From the NCBI GenBank assembly GCA_950097015.1, contig CATNEN010000038.1:30038501-30102500 (forward strand): a stretch of 64,000 nt of DNA. Reading direction: 5' to 3'. The number at the start of each line of letters is the position of its first letter. The stretch's first letter is position 1. The position numbers were made by a program, and so were the translations under genes. The notes under the pieces were generated by a model that searched no databases, was not told the origin of the DNA, and saw only the letters and a list, made by a program, of their open reading frames with translations. Source of the stretch: Macrostomum hystrix (Eukaryota; Platyhelminthes; Macrostomidae). This document shows positions 63,001-64,000 of this stretch, in pieces.

Positions 63001-64000
63001 GTGAACTTGTGAACCCGTGAACTTGTGAACCCGTGAACTTGTGAACCCGTGAACTTGTGAACCCGTGAACTTGTGAACCCGTGAACCCGTGAACTTGTGA
63101 ACCCGTGAACTTGTGAACCCATGAACTTGTGAACCCGTGAACTTGTGAACCCGTGAACTTGTGAACCCGTGAACTTGTGAACCCGTGAACTTGTGAACCC
63201 GTGAACTTGTGAACCCGTGAACCCGTGAACTTGTGAACCCGTGAACTTGTGAACCCGTGAACTTGTGAACCCGTGAACTTGTGAACCCGTGAACTTGTGA
63301 ACCCGTGAACTTGTGAACCCGTGAACTTGTGAACCCGTGAACTTGTGAACCCGTGAACTTGTGAACCCGTGAACTTGTGAACCCGTGAACTTGTGAACCC
63401 GTGAACTTGTGAACCCGTGAACTTGTGAACCCGTGAACTTGTGAACCCGTGAACTTGTGAACCCGTGAACTTGTGAACCCGTGAACTTGTGAACCCGTGA
63501 ACTTGTGAACCCGTGAACTTGTGAACCCGTGAACTTGTGAACCCGTGAACTTGTGAACCCGTGAACTTGTGAACCCGTGAACTTGTGAACCCGTGAACTT
63601 GTGAACCCGTGAACTTGTGAACCCGTGAACTTGTGAACCCGTGAACTTGTGAACCCGTGAACTTGTGAACCCGTGAACTTGTGAACCCGTGAACTTGTGA
63701 ACCCGTGAACTTGTGAACCCGTGAACTTGTGAACCCGTGAACTTGTGAACCCGTGAACTTGTGAACCCGTGAACTTGTGAACCCGTGAACTTGTGAACCC
63801 GTGAACTTGTGAACCCGTGAACTTGTGAACCCGTGAACTTGTGAACCCGTGAACTTGTGAACCCGTGAACTTGTGAACCCGTGAACTTGTGAACCCGTGA
63901 ACTTGTGAACCCGTGAACTTGTGAACCCGTGAACTTGTGAACCCGTGAACTTGTGAACCCGTGAACTTGTGAACCCGTGAACTTGTGAACCCGCAGAGCT
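60024..64000 (+). CDS. Coiled-coil protein, 5' part (runs off the right edge)
   Basis: Exons, all with agreeing phases: 60024-60176, 60254-60328, 61001-61129, 61237-61427, 61501-61586, 62313-62581, 62662-62737, and a last one starting at 63997 (acceptor cccgcag|agct). The start is ATG 60024 (MSMNLASLSAELDYVDQAAR); a stop-containing AT-rich leader precedes it. The first ~185 residues are helical and partly globular (DITIFVVGYENKCDTRLHLI; a GNGKTS stretch that is not a full P-loop). From about residue 187 a continuous heptad pattern begins (KKKLEKELEALRKDFGDL, then AAAAQLAELQADLERR, SEIDDLKAQLSDAQAQY). No known family recognised; a cytoskeletal or vesicle-tethering scaffold is a guess. The donor at 62582 (gtccgc) is weak. 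Confidence 0.8.
60414..60580 (+). mobile_element. SINE family 2 copy, diverged
   Basis: tgtagcctagtgttaagaag, gttttactttagcaggacac, cttcagttctcccagctgta and ctggtaccag match family 2. In intron 60329-61000. Confidence 0.75.
60676..60960 (-). mobile_element. SINE family 1 copy
   Basis: On the minus strand: tttacgcgtttgccactcgc, B-box-like gagctcgattccgcgg, shared body, AT-rich tail. It ends about 40 bp before the exon at 61001. Confidence 0.8.
61795..62215. repeat. 46-bp minisatellite (ttggctggtggaaaagtcta)
   Basis: About nine copies of a unit that continues with cccttaagtatcaaacaaaa. In intron 61587-62312. Confidence 0.93.
62775..63992. repeat. 16-bp minisatellite (gtgaacttgtgaaccc) filling an intron
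   Basis: About 76 nearly perfect copies occupy almost all of intron 62738-63996. The last copy runs straight into the acceptor cccgcag. Three copies of an 8-bp half-unit slippage are visible. Confidence 0.98.

Overview
The window is animal nuclear DNA, most likely from a free-living flatworm. This is inferred from metazoan gene families, GT-AG introns, abundant tRNA-derived SINEs, a very high load of minisatellites, a short TTAGGG tract, and several genes whose first coding exon opens at a 3' splice site with no usable ATG. The last feature fits flatworm-type spliced-leader trans-splicing, in which the leader carries the AUG. A Macrostomum-like worm is my best guess, but species cannot be fixed from the sequence.

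Left part, + strand: the 3' exons of a SERINC membrane protein (341-2055); a five-exon TUBGCP6 gene (gamma-tubulin complex component 6, 4011-15703) whose third intron holds an apparently intact Ty3/Gypsy-type LTR retrotransposon in antisense (8397-12750); an XK-related (XKR) membrane protein (17342-18859); and two tandem TLC-domain paralogues (19982-20809 and 24778-26160) separated by about 3.3 kb of a 28-bp minisatellite.

Middle part: a polyglutamine protein on the minus strand (27707-28822), a four-exon coiled-coil protein of 1321 residues (30933-35178), and an intronless protein with two Cys/His-knuckle plus SET modules (36164-37615).

Right part: a minus-strand gene of about 17 kb (58375 down to 41535). 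I resolved it into 12 exons that stay in frame throughout (4230 nt, 1409 codons plus stop). It encodes an unusual receptor- or switch-like protein with the order NHR (Neuralized) - Roc GTPase - COR - Cys-rich - Death - TIR. The TIR keeps a glutamate at the position used by NADase TIRs. This is the best candidate for an undescribed system. Divergent from it, a coiled-coil gene starts at 60024 and runs off the right edge.

Nearly every large intron and intergenic gap contains a minisatellite or microsatellite. At least two tRNA-derived SINE families and one unclassified dispersed repeat are interspersed. No rRNA, CRISPR array or stand-alone tRNA gene was seen. The genes are not an obvious pathway, but five same-strand genes (SERINC, TUBGCP6, XKR, TLC-A, TLC-B) lie in a row and the last four start at possible trans-splice acceptors.
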